A stretch of 64,000 nt of DNA from Gimesia maris (lineage in GTDB: Bacteria; Planctomycetota; Planctomycetia; Planctomycetales; Planctomycetaceae), in assembly GCF_008298035.1 (NCBI RefSeq), contig NZ_CP042910.1:3239001-3303000 (forward strand), in the 5' to 3' direction. Shown here one piece after another: positions 37,373 through 46,886 of the stretch. The first letter of the stretch is position 1; each line of letters starts with the position of its first letter. The position numbers and the translations under genes were made by a program. The notes under the pieces are model-generated. The model did no database searches and had not been told where the DNA came from. It saw only the letters and a program-made list of their open reading frames with translations.

Positions 37373-39907
37373 GTGGATCTCAATGTCACTGCATTGCGGG
37401 AATCGTTCGAACTGGTTGCGCCACGTGCTGACCAGTTGGCAGAACGGTTTTATGAAAAGCTGTTCGAGGACTACCCCGATCTGCTGCGCTATTTCACGCA
37501 TACCGATTTTTCAGAACAGCGCGGGAAACTGATTCAGGCGCTGGTTCTGGTTTTGAAGTCGCTCGAGAGCCCCCCTGCACTGACCAAAGTGTTACACCAG
37601 TTGGGGAAAGAACATGGCGAAATGGGCATCCAGGATGATGACTACCCGCCAGTCACGGATACTCTGCTCAGAGTGCTGGCAGAGTTTGCTGAAGATCAAT
37701 GGAGTGAAGAGCTGGAAGAGACCTGGCGTCAGGCTCTCAAAGCAGTTTCGACAACGATGATTGAAGGTGCCCAAGACTCAAGTCGCGCAAAACAGCTTCA
37801 ATCAACGGCAGTATCAGGCTCAGTGGGAGCCGGTTTTGAAGAAGTGGATTCCCTGGTGGAAGACCAGCCGATTTCAGAACAAGATGACCAAACCAATTCA
37901 GAACTACCTTTACGATCTGAAGCACAGATCAACCATCCGAAGGAGAAGAGTATTATGTCGATTGATTCAGTACAGAATACGGGACAGAGCGCGGCTACTG
38001 AACAGTCGCAGGATACAGATCAGTTTTATGGTATTGTGGAACACAGTCCTCAATCCATTCTGTTTCTGAACCCGGAAGGAACAGTAACCTACGCGAATCA
38101 TAAAGGTCAGGAACTCATTCAGGAACTGAGCAGTGACCTGGGGGTGAGCCCGCAGAAGCTGGTGGGTGGTTCGATCAGCCAGCTGTTTACGAAACTGCCA
38201 GAACTGAAGGCCGCGTTATCGGGATTAACCGGTGAGCAGTCGATCACGGCTTCCCTTGGAGACCGCTCGCTGAAAATCAGTTTGAATCAGCTTGCTTCTG
38301 CAGGAACTATCCTGACCTGGGAAGATATCACTGAGCAGGTGAAACTGGAAGAATCAAACTGTGATTATTCGGGACAACTGGGGGCTATCAGTGACGCACA
38401 GGCAGTCATCGAATTTAATATGGATGGAACGATTATTACTGCCAATCACAATTTCTGTGCCACACTTGGCTATTCTCTGGAAGAGATTCAGGGGAAGCAT
38501 CACAGGATGTTTGTCGAACCAGAATACCAGATCAGTAATGAATACAAAGAATTCTGGGAAAAACTGAATGCAGGACTGAACCAGGTTGCTGAATACAAGC
38601 GGATCGGTAAAGGAGGCAAGGAAATCTGGATTTCTGCCTCTTATAATCCCATACGGAATAAAGCGGGCAAGCTGTTTAAGGTTGTCAAATACGCATCAGA
38701 CATTACAAAGAAAAAACTAGCTGAAAATGATATGGTCCGCATTCAGAACATGATGGATAATATTCCAATCAATGTTCTGCTCGCAAACAAAGATTTCGAA
38801 ATGGTCTACATGAATCCTGCTTCTTACAAGCAGTTGAAAGAGCTTGAGCACCTGCTGCCCAAACCCGTAGATCAGTTGATTGGTCAGAGTATTGACATTT
38901 TTCATAAGAATCCGGAAGTACAGCGACGTATGCTGGCCGATCCTTCAAATCTGCCACACCGAGCTAAAATCAAAGTGGGAGATGAAACCCTGGACCTGCT
39001 GGCAACGGCAATTATGGATCAGGAAGGCAATTATATCGGTCCGATGGTTTCCTGGTCTGTGGTAACAGAACAGGTCAGAATGGCAGATGACTTTGAGAAC
39101 GAAATTCAGGGCATTGTCGGAGTCGTGACTTCTTCTGCTACCGAGATGCAGGCCAGTTCCAAGAGTCTGTCTGATATGTCGGATGAAACGGCACGACAGT
39201 CTCAAGTCGTCGCCGCGGCCAGTGAAGAAGCAACTCGAAATGTTGAGACCGTATCGTCTGCTGCAGAAGAATTGAGCGCTTCGATCAGCGAAATCTCACG
39301 CCACGTACAAGAGCAGTCTCACATGACATCGCAGGCTGTAGGAGAAGCAGATCGTACCAATGACACCATTAAGCAACTGGGTGATGCCAGCAGCGAAATC
39401 GGTCAGGTCGTGAAGGTAATTACTTCCATCGCTCAGCAGACAAATCTGCTGGCATTGAATGCGACCATCGAAGCGGCCCGTGCCGGTGAAGCCGGTAAGG
39501 GATTTGCTGTGGTTGCGAATGAAGTAAAAGAACTGGCACGCCAGACTGCTCGTGCTACTGAGGAGATCAGTGAAAAGATTGCTGCGATCCAGGGGTCAAC
39601 AAATATCGCTGTTTCTGCAATCGGTTCGATTGGTGAAAGCATCCGCAAGATTGATGAAATTTCAACCACCATTGCCAGTGCTGTCGAAGAACAGACGGCA
39701 GCGACGAATGAGATCTCCCGCAATGTGGCGGAAGCCGCTCGTGGGACTGCTGAGGTGACCAATAATATCTCAGGCGTTTCCCAGGCAGCAAGTGACAGTG
39801 GAACAGCCGCCAATGACATGCTGGCAGCTGCTCAAGGACTGACACAGGAATCTGTGAAGCTGGATGAAGCCGCTGCCGCCTTCCTGAAACGGATGCGAGC
39901 CATCTAA
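37373..39907 (+). CDS. Soluble chemoreceptor with haemoglobin and PAS input domains
   Basis: Residues 1-135 align with single-domain bacterial haemoglobins of the Vitreoscilla/flavohaemoglobin type: [17 protein letters not shown] with Phe41 at the CD1 position, EQRGKL around Gln49, proximal His81 in GKEHGEMGI, and DYPPV holding the conserved Tyr. A ~75-residue acidic linker follows. Then come about three PAS modules (~218-330, 340-450, 455-575; the second has [20 protein letters not shown]). The C-terminal ~260 residues are an MCP signalling domain whose tip reads [20 protein letters not shown]. No membrane helix is seen, so it is cytoplasmic. HemAT sensors also join a globin to an MCP, but their globin belongs to another family. 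Oxygen, NO or CO sensing is the natural inference. Confidence 0.9.
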   Translation: MDLNVTALRESFELVAPRADQLAERFYEKLFEDYPDLLRYFTHTDFSEQRGKLIQALVLVLKSLESPPALTKVLHQLGKEHGEMGIQDDDYPPVTDTLLRVLAEFAEDQWSEELEETWRQALKAVSTTMIEGAQDSSRAKQLQSTAVSGSVGAGFEEVDSLVEDQPISEQDDQTNSELPLRSEAQINHPKEKSIMSIDSVQNTGQSAATEQSQDTDQFYGIVEHSPQSILFLNPEGTVTYANHKGQELIQELSSDLGVSPQKLVGGSISQLFTKLPELKAALSGLTGEQSITASLGDRSLKISLNQLASAGTILTWEDITEQVKLEESNCDYSGQLGAISDAQAVIEFNMDGTIITANHNFCATLGYSLEEIQGKHHRMFVEPEYQISNEYKEFWEKLNAGLNQVAEYKRIGKGGKEIWISASYNPIRNKAGKLFKVVKYASDITKKKLAENDMVRIQNMMDNIPINVLLANKDFEMVYMNPASYKQLKELEHLLPKPVDQLIGQSIDIFHKNPEVQRRMLADPSNLPHRAKIKVGDETLDLLATAIMDQEGNYIGPMVSWSVVTEQVRMADDFENEIQGIVGVVTSSATEMQASSKSLSDMSDETARQSQVVAAASEEATRNVETVSSAAEELSASISEISRHVQEQSHMTSQAVGEADRTNDTIKQLGDASSEIGQVVKVITSIAQQTNLLALNATIEAARAGEAGKGFAVVANEVKELARQTARATEEISEKIAAIQGSTNIAVSAIGSIGESIRKIDEISTTIASAVEEQTAATNEISRNVAEAARGTAEVTNNISGVSQAASDSGTAANDMLAAAQGLTQESVKLDEAAAAFLKRMRAI

Positions 39908-39963
39908 TCTGCTGTGCTGCAGCGCCTGACAGTCCAGGTTCTGCAATGCTGAAAATCGTCATT

Positions 39964-40016
39964 ACCGCCAGGGTAGACATGTGTTTCAACGCATCGGTTT
40001 AGCCTGGCGGTTTTTT
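39964..40016 (+). terminator. Terminator after the globin-MCP gene
   Basis: Arms ACCGCCAGG (39964-39972) and CCTGGCGGT (40003-40011), with the T-run TTTTTT at 40011-40016. The loop is long (30 bases). It separates cheA-cheW-receptor from cheY-cheB-cheR. Confidence 0.8.
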
Positions 40017-40241
40017 ATTTGAATGCAGATTCAAATGAGGTAAATCGCTCAAAATAAAGGAAAATTCAGGATTTTACGCATTGTTCGCGTCACATCCTTA
40101 AACGTGCCCTAGACTTCCTTCAGACAGTTTAATTTCACGCCAGAAACAGAATCAGTTCGGCAATCAGGTTCGGTGATCTCTGTGTCTGGCGTCAACTTAA
40201 TAACATAGTGCTATTTTTAACATACTGGGAGACCGGTGAAA
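40017..40241. other. Spacer and leader before cheY
   Basis: 225 bases with no gene. GGGAG (40227-40231) lies ten bases before the cheY ATG. The AT-rich stretch TTAATAACATAGTG just upstream may hold the promoter, but no clear sigma-70 pair was found. Confidence 0.35.
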
Positions 40242-40610
40242 ATGAAGACAATATTACTTGTAGATGATTCCCGCGCAGTCAGACTGGTGGGACGACGTAT
40301 CATGGGAACCTTCGGGTTGAATGTTCTGGAAGCAGAAGATGGCAAACAGGCTTTGGAAGTCGCTCGTGCGAATCCGGAACTGGACGCAGTTCTTCTCGAC
40401 TGGAACATGCCGATCATGGATGGGATGGAATTCCTGAAAGCTTTACGGGCAGAAGCACGTGAGAAGCAGCCAATTGTGGTAATGTGCACAACAGAAAACG
40501 ATATGCCTCAAATCGTACAGGCCATGCAGGCGGGTGCGAATGAATATATCATGAAGCCGTTTACCGAGGACATTGTCAGGGACAAACTGGAAGAAACAGG
40601 TGTTCTGTGA
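40242..40610 (+). CDS. cheY: CheY-type response regulator
   Basis: A stand-alone receiver domain of 122 residues. Acidic pocket Asp8/Asp9 in LLVDDSRAV, phosphoacceptor Asp53 in VLLDWNMPIMDG, Thr84 (or Thr83) in MCTTEND, and Lys105 in IMKPF. All residues needed for phosphorylation are present. A GTG two codons upstream is an alternative start but would sit only four bases from the GGGAG site. It overlaps cheB by four bases (GTGA). No flagellar or pilus genes are nearby to show what it controls. Confidence 0.93.
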   Translation: MKTILLVDDSRAVRLVGRRIMGTFGLNVLEAEDGKQALEVARANPELDAVLLDWNMPIMDGMEFLKALRAEAREKQPIVVMCTTENDMPQIVQAMQAGANEYIMKPFTEDIVRDKLEETGVL

Positions 40611-41653
40611 GCCATTCGATCATCAAGGTACTGCTGGTCGATGACTCAGCTGTAATACGGGGCTTGATGACACAGGCGATTAATCTGGATGCGGAAGTGA
40701 AAGTAGTCGGCTCTGCGATGCATGGTCAGACAGCTCTCACCTGGCTGAAGGCGAATCGGGCTGATGTTGTGGTCCTGGATGTTGAGATGCCTGTCATGGA
40801 CGGGATCTCATGTCTGAAACAGTTGAAGCAGGATTATCCGGAACTTCCGGTCATCATGGCCAGTTCTCTGACTCGAGCAGGAGCAGAGGTCACTCTCCAG
40901 GCACTTGATCTGGGGGCAGCAGGCTGTATTCCAAAGCCCGTTGCCACTAATTCAGCAGCAGCGATCGAGCAGGTTGCCCGGGATCTGTTGCCGCTCATCA
41001 AAGCGCTTGTGAAAAAACATAGTACAGACCAGTCGGATTGCTCCCGTTTCAAGACGGCAGTCGTTCAACGACCGGCCAAAACACCGATGGTGATGGTGGT
41101 TGGTTCGAGTACTGGTGGGCCGAATGCACTCAAAACCATGTTGACTGCATTACCAGAAAAATTTTCGTTGCCGATTTTGATTGCCCAGCACATGCCACCT
41201 CTGTTTACGCGGACCCTGGCTGAGCACATCGAACGGGAGACGAAGCGTCCAACCTCTGAAGCCAGGGACGGAGCGTTAATAGAGCGAGGCCATATTTATA
41301 TTGCCCCGGGGGATTTCCATATGGTGATTGATAAACAGGATGACCGGATGATAATCCGCCTGAATCAGGATGCCCCGGAACATTTTTGCCGCCCTTCCGT
41401 AAATCCATTATACGCTTCTGCTGCCAAATGGTATGGCAGCTCAGTACTGGCAGTCATGCTGACCGGTATGGGAGATGATGGTATCGAAGGCGCGGAATCA
41501 ATCAGTGAGCGTAAAGGTTATATTATCGCACAAGACGAGCAGAGTAGTGTTGTCTGGGGAATGCCTGGCGCGATTGCCAAGGCAGGACTGGCCAGCCAGG
41601 TCTTACCACTCAGGAATATTGCTCCTGAACTGGCCCGACTTTGTTCTTTATAG
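40607..41653 (+). CDS. cheB: Protein-glutamate methylesterase CheB
   Basis: Removes methyl groups from receptors to reset sensitivity. The N-terminal receiver has DD in LLVDDSAVIRG and Asp58 in VLDVEMPVMDG. The C-terminal esterase has the catalytic triad Ser168 in GSSTGGPN, His195 in AQHMPP, and Asp291 in GMGDDG. The GTG start overlaps the cheY stop, so the two are translationally coupled. Length (348 aa) is typical. Confidence 0.94.
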   Translation: MSHSIIKVLLVDDSAVIRGLMTQAINLDAEVKVVGSAMHGQTALTWLKANRADVVVLDVEMPVMDGISCLKQLKQDYPELPVIMASSLTRAGAEVTLQALDLGAAGCIPKPVATNSAAAIEQVARDLLPLIKALVKKHSTDQSDCSRFKTAVVQRPAKTPMVMVVGSSTGGPNALKTMLTALPEKFSLPILIAQHMPPLFTRTLAEHIERETKRPTSEARDGALIERGHIYIAPGDFHMVIDKQDDRMIIRLNQDAPEHFCRPSVNPLYASAAKWYGSSVLAVMLTGMGDDGIEGAESISERKGYIIAQDEQSSVVWGMPGAIAKAGLASQVLPLRNIAPELARLCSL

Positions 41654-41667
41654 AAAGTGGTGATCTC

Positions 41668-42510
41668 GTGTCTCCGGAAGATTATAATTACATAACCAAT
41701 TTTTTAATGGAAACCACAGGTCTTTCTCTCGGTGAGAATAAAGAGTATCTGCTGGAGGCCCGTCTGGTTCCTCTGGCACAAGTTCACGGTATGAACGGGA
41801 TTCAGGATCTTGTATTGAGTTTAAAATCAAAAATGGATCGGAGCCTGGAAAGAGAGATCATGGAAGCCATGACGACCAATGAATCGTCCTTCTTCCGCGA
41901 TCGACGCCCATTCGATGAACTCAAGGCTAATATATTACCAGAGATCATTAATGAGCGTAAAATGACGCGGAAGCTGAGAATCTGGTGTTCTGCATGCTCT
42001 CATGGTCAGGAGCCTTACAGCATCATGATGCTGTTGCGTGAGAATTACCCGGAACTGAATGACTGGAATATTCAAATCATATCGACGGATTTGTGTAAGA
42101 AAGCTCTGGAAAGAGCCCGCGAAGGAGTCTATTCACAGTTTGAGGTTCAGCGTGGTTTGCCCGTACATTTGCTGATGAAATATTTTGAGCAATGTGAGCA
42201 GGGCTGGAAAATTAAACCTGAACTGGGTGCCGGAATCCAATGGAAGCATTTGAACCTCCTGGAAGATTTCAGGCACCTGGGAATGTTTGATATCGTATTC
42301 TGTCGCAATGTCCTGATTTATTTCAAACCGGAATTGAAAAAAGACATACTGAACCGCATCAGCAGCCAGCTGAATTCCAGTGGAACGCTGTTACTCGGGG
42401 CTGCTGAAACAGTACTGGGGATTTCAGACAAATACACCAAACAGGCCGGATGTCAATCTGCCATTTACCAGTTAGCCAGTAATTCTGTAGCAGATCCTAT
42501 TGCCCGTTAG
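41668..42510 (+). CDS. cheR: Chemoreceptor methyltransferase CheR
   Basis: Methylates receptor glutamates using S-adenosylmethionine. The N-terminal helical domain has NYITNFLMETTGLSL, followed by TTNESSFFRDRRPF. The SAM-binding loop is WCSACSHGQEPYS (the usual Gly-Glu-Glu is HGQE). The C-terminal part has IVFCRNVLIYF and LLLGAAETV. No TPR tail is attached. The GTG start at 41668 gives 280 residues; the frame is open back to a TTG inside the cheB end, but those residues are not CheR-like. It is the last gene of the cluster. Confidence 0.92.
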   Translation: MSPEDYNYITNFLMETTGLSLGENKEYLLEARLVPLAQVHGMNGIQDLVLSLKSKMDRSLEREIMEAMTTNESSFFRDRRPFDELKANILPEIINERKMTRKLRIWCSACSHGQEPYSIMMLLRENYPELNDWNIQIISTDLCKKALERAREGVYSQFEVQRGLPVHLLMKYFEQCEQGWKIKPELGAGIQWKHLNLLEDFRHLGMFDIVFCRNVLIYFKPELKKDILNRISSQLNSSGTLLLGAAETVLGISDKYTKQAGCQSAIYQLASNSVADPIAR

Positions 42511-42559
42511 CAGCCTCATCTTCTGAGACCGCCTGGGCGATTTTAATATAAATCAATTT

Positions 42560-42617
42560 TCAGAACCCGGTAGAATGAATCCAGTCCGGATTGTCTTGCC
42601 GGGTTTCTGACTTTTCG
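42560..42617 (+). terminator. Probable terminator of the che cluster
   Basis: TCAGAA-CCCGG pairs with CCGGG-TTTCTGA with one bulge, around a 28-base loop that can itself fold (AATCC / GGATT). CTTTTC follows. It lies 50 bases after the cheR stop. Confidence 0.45.
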
Positions 42618-42803
42618 GTGTGCGAAACCAGGAAAGAAATAAGAGAATATCAATGTCGGGTTGAGGTTCTGACGCCTGAAATATGTCGTCAAAAACTGCC
42701 TTTCCTCAATCCTGTAAATCTGTTATGACTTTACAAGAGTCAGGCTCTCATCCAGTTTCATTGATTTCATTCTTTTCATCGATTTCGCACAGGGAAGTGC
42801 AAA

Positions 42804-44126
42804 GTGAATCGACTTGCTTTATTTGAAGACCGTTCTGCGCTGCAGTTTACCCCCATTGCATTGATGCGGCCGGTATTTGAACTGCTGTGCGGTCAGTATA
42901 CTGCGCGTGAACGGATATTGAAGTCAGTGCCTGTCGAGGAATGGGGTGTTTTGATTCGCCCTGCTCTGACAGAAGTCTACGCAGAGGAATTTCCAGAGGC
43001 ACGAATCAATGATGCCATCTGGCTCAGCGAAGGCCCCACGCTGTTGATCAACGGACGCTGGCTGCCTGCCCTTCATGAAATTCCTTGTCTGGCCGACGTC
43101 ACTGCAGAGAGCGTCGGAATGATGGGGGATACGGTTGCTTATCTGTTGCTGGAACCGGAAGAGGCGGCGCTGCTGACAACTGATGCCTGGGATGATGCAA
43201 TTCAGAAAATCGCATCCACCAGAAAGCCTGTTGAAGTCGCAGGAACGGAACTTCATTTTCCATGGGACCTGGTCAATCAGAACCGTCAACAGCTCGTAGA
43301 TGACTTCGCATTATCAGCCTCAACACGACCTGCCACAGCCAATTTAGATAACCTGACGGTTGTGGGGCCATCGGATCTGGTTCAGGTTGATGAAAGCGCT
43401 GAGATTGATCCGTTTGTAGTACTCGATACTCGGCAGGGACCGATTGTGATTGACCGGGATGCCCGGATCCAGGCTTTCACACGTATCGAAGGTCCCGCTT
43501 ATATCGGACCAGGCACGCAGCTGTTCCGTGCGAACGTGAAGGCTGGTACGACAGCTGGTCCGCACTGCAGACTGGGAGGCGAGATCGAGGAATCGATCCT
43601 GCATGGCTACGCCAATAAATATCACGATGGTTTTCTCGGGCACTCCTATATCTGTCCCTGGGTGAATCTCGGGGCTCAGACCAGCAACAGTGATTTGAAA
43701 AATGATTATTCTCCGGTCAAAGTGCCTCTGGCAGGGATTCCCATTGATACCCATTCCGTAAAAATCGGGTGTTTTATCGGTGACCATACGAAGACAGCTC
43801 TCAACAGCCTGTTCAATACCGGTTCTTCTGTCGGCGTAATGTCGATGGTCCTCCCGGTAGGAGAGTTACTTCCGAAACATATTCCTTCTTTTTCGCGTTT
43901 CTGGTTAGGTCGCATTGACAGCCAGATTGATATTGCGGATCTGTTTGAACTGGCAGATACATCGATGCGACGTCGAGATCTTTCTTTAACTCCTGCCCAG
44001 CGTCTGTTGCTGGTCTCACTGCTGGAAGAGACTGTCGAAGAGCGCGAAACCGCGATTCGCTGGTGGGACCAGAAACGGGGAATTGCACCTGCTGCCAGTC
44101 CTCAATTGCCCGTCGAGAGACGCTGA
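42804..44126 (+). CDS. GlmU-like putative sugar nucleotidyltransferase
   Basis: A two-part protein. The N-terminal half (~1-190) resembles a degenerate sugar-nucleotidyltransferase domain (FEDRSALQFTPIALMRPVFELLCGQYTARERIL) that lacks the classic LxxGxGTRM pyrophosphorylase loop. The C-terminal half (~195-380) is a left-handed beta-helix with hexapeptide character (IDPFVVLDTRQGPIVIDRDARI; GPAYIGPGTQLF; GGEIEESILHGYANKYHDGFLGHSYI). The last ~55 residues are helical. It is annotated as a putative sugar nucleotidyl transferase in related genomes, to my memory. Its reaction and substrate are unproven. The GTG start follows AGGGAAG. Confidence 0.78.
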   Translation: MNRLALFEDRSALQFTPIALMRPVFELLCGQYTARERILKSVPVEEWGVLIRPALTEVYAEEFPEARINDAIWLSEGPTLLINGRWLPALHEIPCLADVTAESVGMMGDTVAYLLLEPEEAALLTTDAWDDAIQKIASTRKPVEVAGTELHFPWDLVNQNRQQLVDDFALSASTRPATANLDNLTVVGPSDLVQVDESAEIDPFVVLDTRQGPIVIDRDARIQAFTRIEGPAYIGPGTQLFRANVKAGTTAGPHCRLGGEIEESILHGYANKYHDGFLGHSYICPWVNLGAQTSNSDLKNDYSPVKVPLAGIPIDTHSVKIGCFIGDHTKTALNSLFNTGSSVGVMSMVLPVGELLPKHIPSFSRFWLGRIDSQIDIADLFELADTSMRRRDLSLTPAQRLLLVSLLEETVEERETAIRWWDQKRGIAPAASPQLPVERR

Positions 44127-44571
44127 GACGCCTGGACTGTGGATTCTGAGAATGAGTCTGGAAAAGGCGAACTTACCGTAGATTTGTGTTGTCATATTGA
44201 TATGAAACGCTCGTTCGAAAGCTTCGCGGGAAACTTGAGTAAAATCCTGTTGGGGAAGACGATTTCGTAAGAATTATCATGTTGATGTAAGATTGTCGCA
44301 AAATGACGACAGTTCTATTCGCGTCAAAACAATGATTGTGAATTTTACTATCTCTGGTGATGCGTAAGATTCAATCACAGCAGGCATTTATGCAGGTTTG
44401 TCTGGTCAGACAGATTTTTCCGGCGGTTTGGTACAGTCCTTGCGATTCTCTAACTCGTCAGGCTTTTCCAGGGGTGAAGAGCTTCAGCTTCTTGGGCTAA
44501 CGGACTTGAGGCTGTGTATTCAAGTTTTTTTAAGACAAAGTGTTGCAATGATTAATCAGGAGAACAGGGTC
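44127..44571. other. 445-bp gene-free region
   Basis: The plus-strand frame is open from 44398 but only the part after 44572 looks like a protein with a ribosome site. A small inverted repeat TGTCT-GGTC-AGACA followed by GATTTTT (44399-44419) could be a weak terminator. Otherwise nothing was seen. Confidence 0.4.
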
Positions 44572-44799
44572 ATGTCAGAACAGGTCATGGAAGAGTTGTG
44601 GAATGGGTTGTCACCGGCAGCAGATCGTACTGATCTGGCGAATGCCGTGATTGATCGTCTGCTCGAGTTAAAAATTGATCTTCAGGAAGTCTCACTGTCA
44701 GAGATGAAAATGCTGTTGGCGCGTGCTTACAGTAACCAGGCGCGAGTGGATTCACAGAAACGCAGCCGGCGGATTTCTGATTGCGTTGTAGCATCCTGA
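44572..44799 (+). CDS. Small helical protein, unknown
   Basis: 75 residues with a strong ribosome site (AGGAG nine bases before the ATG). Sequence pattern: EQVMEELWNGLSPAADRTDLANAVIDRLLEL, mostly helical, then LSEMKMLLARAYSNQ and a basic end. Earlier in-frame starts exist, including an ATG at 44548, but they lack such a site. I do not recognise the family. A perfect 15-bp hairpin lies directly after the stop codon. Confidence 0.6.
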   Translation: MSEQVMEELWNGLSPAADRTDLANAVIDRLLELKIDLQEVSLSEMKMLLARAYSNQARVDSQKRSRRISDCVVAS

Positions 44800-44805
44800 C
44801 AATTC

Positions 44806-44842
44806 CCGTTCCCTGAATTATTCCGAGTAATTCAGGGAACGG
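44806..44842. terminator. Perfect 15-bp hairpin without T-run
   Basis: CCGTTCCCTGAATTA and TAATTCAGGGAACGG pair fully around a 7-base loop, and can be extended by three A-T pairs with one bulge. Neither strand shows a T-run after the stem. It starts 6 bases after the stop codon at 44799. It could end or protect the upstream mRNA; classic Rho-independent termination is not supported. Confidence 0.5.
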
Positions 44843-44989
44843 AATGGAAATTATACTTGAACCACGAATCATCAAAGTGGTAGAACAGTGTCGCAACCTG
44901 CTGATTTCTGAAACAGGTTTGCAAAAACAGGTGGTAGTCTATTGTTGGTCTCCCTGTTATCTGTACCCGCTCTTTGAGGAAATACTGCT

Positions 44990-45265
44990 GTGAATGATGA
45001 GAATCAGCCGAGTCCATCAGACCAGGAGGATGCAGCCAATGGTCAGTCTGAGGTCGCGCAGCACATTATCGAATCGCTTCGTCAAGGGAATAAAATTCAG
45101 GCCATCAAAGATTACCGCGAATCAACCGGTGAGGGTCTGAAAGAATCTAAAGAAGCCATTGATGCTCTGATCGAGAAGTATGATATCCAGATGAAGTCGG
45201 GGTGCGCTTCCATGCTGCTGTTTGCTACATCTCTCGTGCTGCTGATAATCATCTGGATACAGTAA
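44990..45265 (+). CDS. Small membrane protein with L7/L12 C-terminal-like domain
   Basis: 91 residues. A polar N-terminus is followed by KIQAIKDYRESTGEGLKESKEAIDALI, which resembles the C-terminal domain of ribosomal protein L7/L12 (IKxYREATGxGLKEAK). A C-terminal hydrophobic helix (ASMLLFATSLVLLIIIWIQ) anchors it in the membrane. The L7/L12-like module is found in many small bacterial membrane proteins of unknown role. The start is GTG after GAGGA. It is not a ribosomal protein by context. Confidence 0.72.
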   Translation: MNDENQPSPSDQEDAANGQSEVAQHIIESLRQGNKIQAIKDYRESTGEGLKESKEAIDALIEKYDIQMKSGCASMLLFATSLVLLIIIWIQ

Positions 45266-45579
45266 GTTTCAGCATGAATCGCTCTCCGTTCAGAGCGGGA
45301 TCCCTGAAAAACAGCGCACACCGGTATCGTCAGTATGCCGAAACTGCAGAACTGCTGTGAATTCATAAATAAAACAGCAGATTTACATTCAAAATCACCT
45401 CGCTCATCAGTTCCGATAAAAGTTTCGTGTTGAAATCATCTTTTCTTCACATTTACCTCATACTTTGTCATCATAGTATGTATTGAGATCGGTTTATGAG
45501 ATCTGAAGTGATGGAGTGATCGCCGATTTCAATAACCACAGCGACCCGCCCTATCCGACCCTCCGCGAAAGGTGATTAC
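45266..45579. other. Gap before the ABC/MoaD run
   Basis: No gene seen in 314 bases. AAGGTGA six bases ahead of the ATG at 45580 is a good ribosome site. A short hairpin GCTCT...AGAGC (near 45280) has no T-run. The promoter for the long operon should lie here, but no clear -10/-35 pair was identified. Confidence 0.35.
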
Positions 45580-46824
45580 ATGAGACGGTGTTTAACATCA
45601 CTGGCTGTTCTTGGAATCCTGTTTACGACTACAGTGATCTGGGCCTGCTCGGTCCCGGTATTTCGATATGCATTAGAACGCTGGCCCGCCGACAAATACA
45701 GTGCGGTCGTGTTTCATCGTGGTGGCTTAACGCCGGAACAGCAGAAGCTGATTTCCCACTTTGATCAGGAAGGGACGATCGCACAAAAGTCGGCCAATGT
45801 TGAACTGAAGCTGGTCGATCTGGACGCTGAGCCAGCTCCGGAAGAAGTGGAACTCTGGAAAGTGCAAAAAACAGAAACGCTACCACTGCTTGTGGTGCGG
45901 ACTCCCCTGCCCGCCCCGGTTCCCGCTGGTTTCTGGTCAGGGGAACTGACCGAAGAAAATATCAACCGTCTGATTGATTCTCCACTGCGACAGAATATCG
46001 CGAAACAGCTGGTTTCTGGTCAGACTGCTGTCTGGGTCTTTCTGGAAAGTGGTGATGCCGAAAAAGACAAAGCCGCTCGCGAACTGCTGGTCAAAGAACT
46101 CAAGCGGATGGAGAAAATCCTGAAACTGCCTGAAATCGAACAGGCTGATATTGAACAGGGGCTGGTCAGCGTTTCGCCAGACAGTTTAAAGTTGAAATTC
46201 AGTATTGTGACCTGCTCTCGTGATGATTCTGCAGAACAATATCTGACACAAATGCTGTTGGCGACAGAGAACGATCTGAAAGACTTTGATTCAGAACCGA
46301 TGACATTGCCCGTATTCGGACGGGGACGGGTTCTGTATGCTTTGATTGGAAAAGGCATCAATCCGGGGACAATCGAGCAGGCCTGTCGCGATTTGACCGG
46401 TCCCTGCACCTGTCAGGTGAAAGATCAGAATCCGGGAACCGATCTGTTAATGTCAGTTCCCTGGGAAAAACTGGTGACGCCTACAGCTCAAGATGAAAAA
46501 GAACTGCCGCCTCTGACAGGGTTGACCAGTTTTTCGAATAGTGATGCAGAAAATCAGGATCCCGCTTCCATGGTACAGCTATCAGGTAATAAAGCAGACC
46601 CTGCCAACGCGGGATCAGAGAAGACAACTACGACGGAAGCCGTTAAGAGTGATAGCGTAGAAGAGGCTGTTTCCACTGAACCGCGTGAGGGAACCTTATT
46701 GACAGCAGAGAAGTCAGGACCTGCTCCCGTGCATTATAAGATCGAATTATTCCTGCTTGCGGGCGCTGTTGTGCTGGTCATCATTCTGGCAGGAAGCTAC
46801 ATGCTGTTGGCCCGAAAACAATAA
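45580..46824 (+). CDS. Exported thioredoxin-like membrane protein, planctomycete type
   Basis: A signal peptide (LTSLAVLGILFTTTVIWA) leads to CSVPVFRYALERWPADKYSAVVF at the start of the mature protein; the Cys could also be a lipidation site. Two ~110-residue thioredoxin-like segments may follow (LKLVDLDAE and TLPLLVVRTP; later KLKFSIVTCSRDD), but no CxxC active site is visible. A C-terminal helix (LFLLAGAVVLVIILAGSYMLLA) anchors it. The family is not characterised to my knowledge. It heads the operon-like run with an FtsX-type permease 62 bases downstream, so a role with that ABC transporter is likely. Confidence 0.7.
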   Translation: MRRCLTSLAVLGILFTTTVIWACSVPVFRYALERWPADKYSAVVFHRGGLTPEQQKLISHFDQEGTIAQKSANVELKLVDLDAEPAPEEVELWKVQKTETLPLLVVRTPLPAPVPAGFWSGELTEENINRLIDSPLRQNIAKQLVSGQTAVWVFLESGDAEKDKAARELLVKELKRMEKILKLPEIEQADIEQGLVSVSPDSLKLKFSIVTCSRDDSAEQYLTQMLLATENDLKDFDSEPMTLPVFGRGRVLYALIGKGINPGTIEQACRDLTGPCTCQVKDQNPGTDLLMSVPWEKLVTPTAQDEKELPPLTGLTSFSNSDAENQDPASMVQLSGNKADPANAGSEKTTTTEAVKSDSVEEAVSTEPREGTLLTAEKSGPAPVHYKIELFLLAGAVVLVIILAGSYMLLARKQ

Positions 46825-46886
46825 CCAATAATTTGAATTTAATATCTGAGTGCCGTTAGCGGTCTGTTCAGAAGGATCTAAAATCA

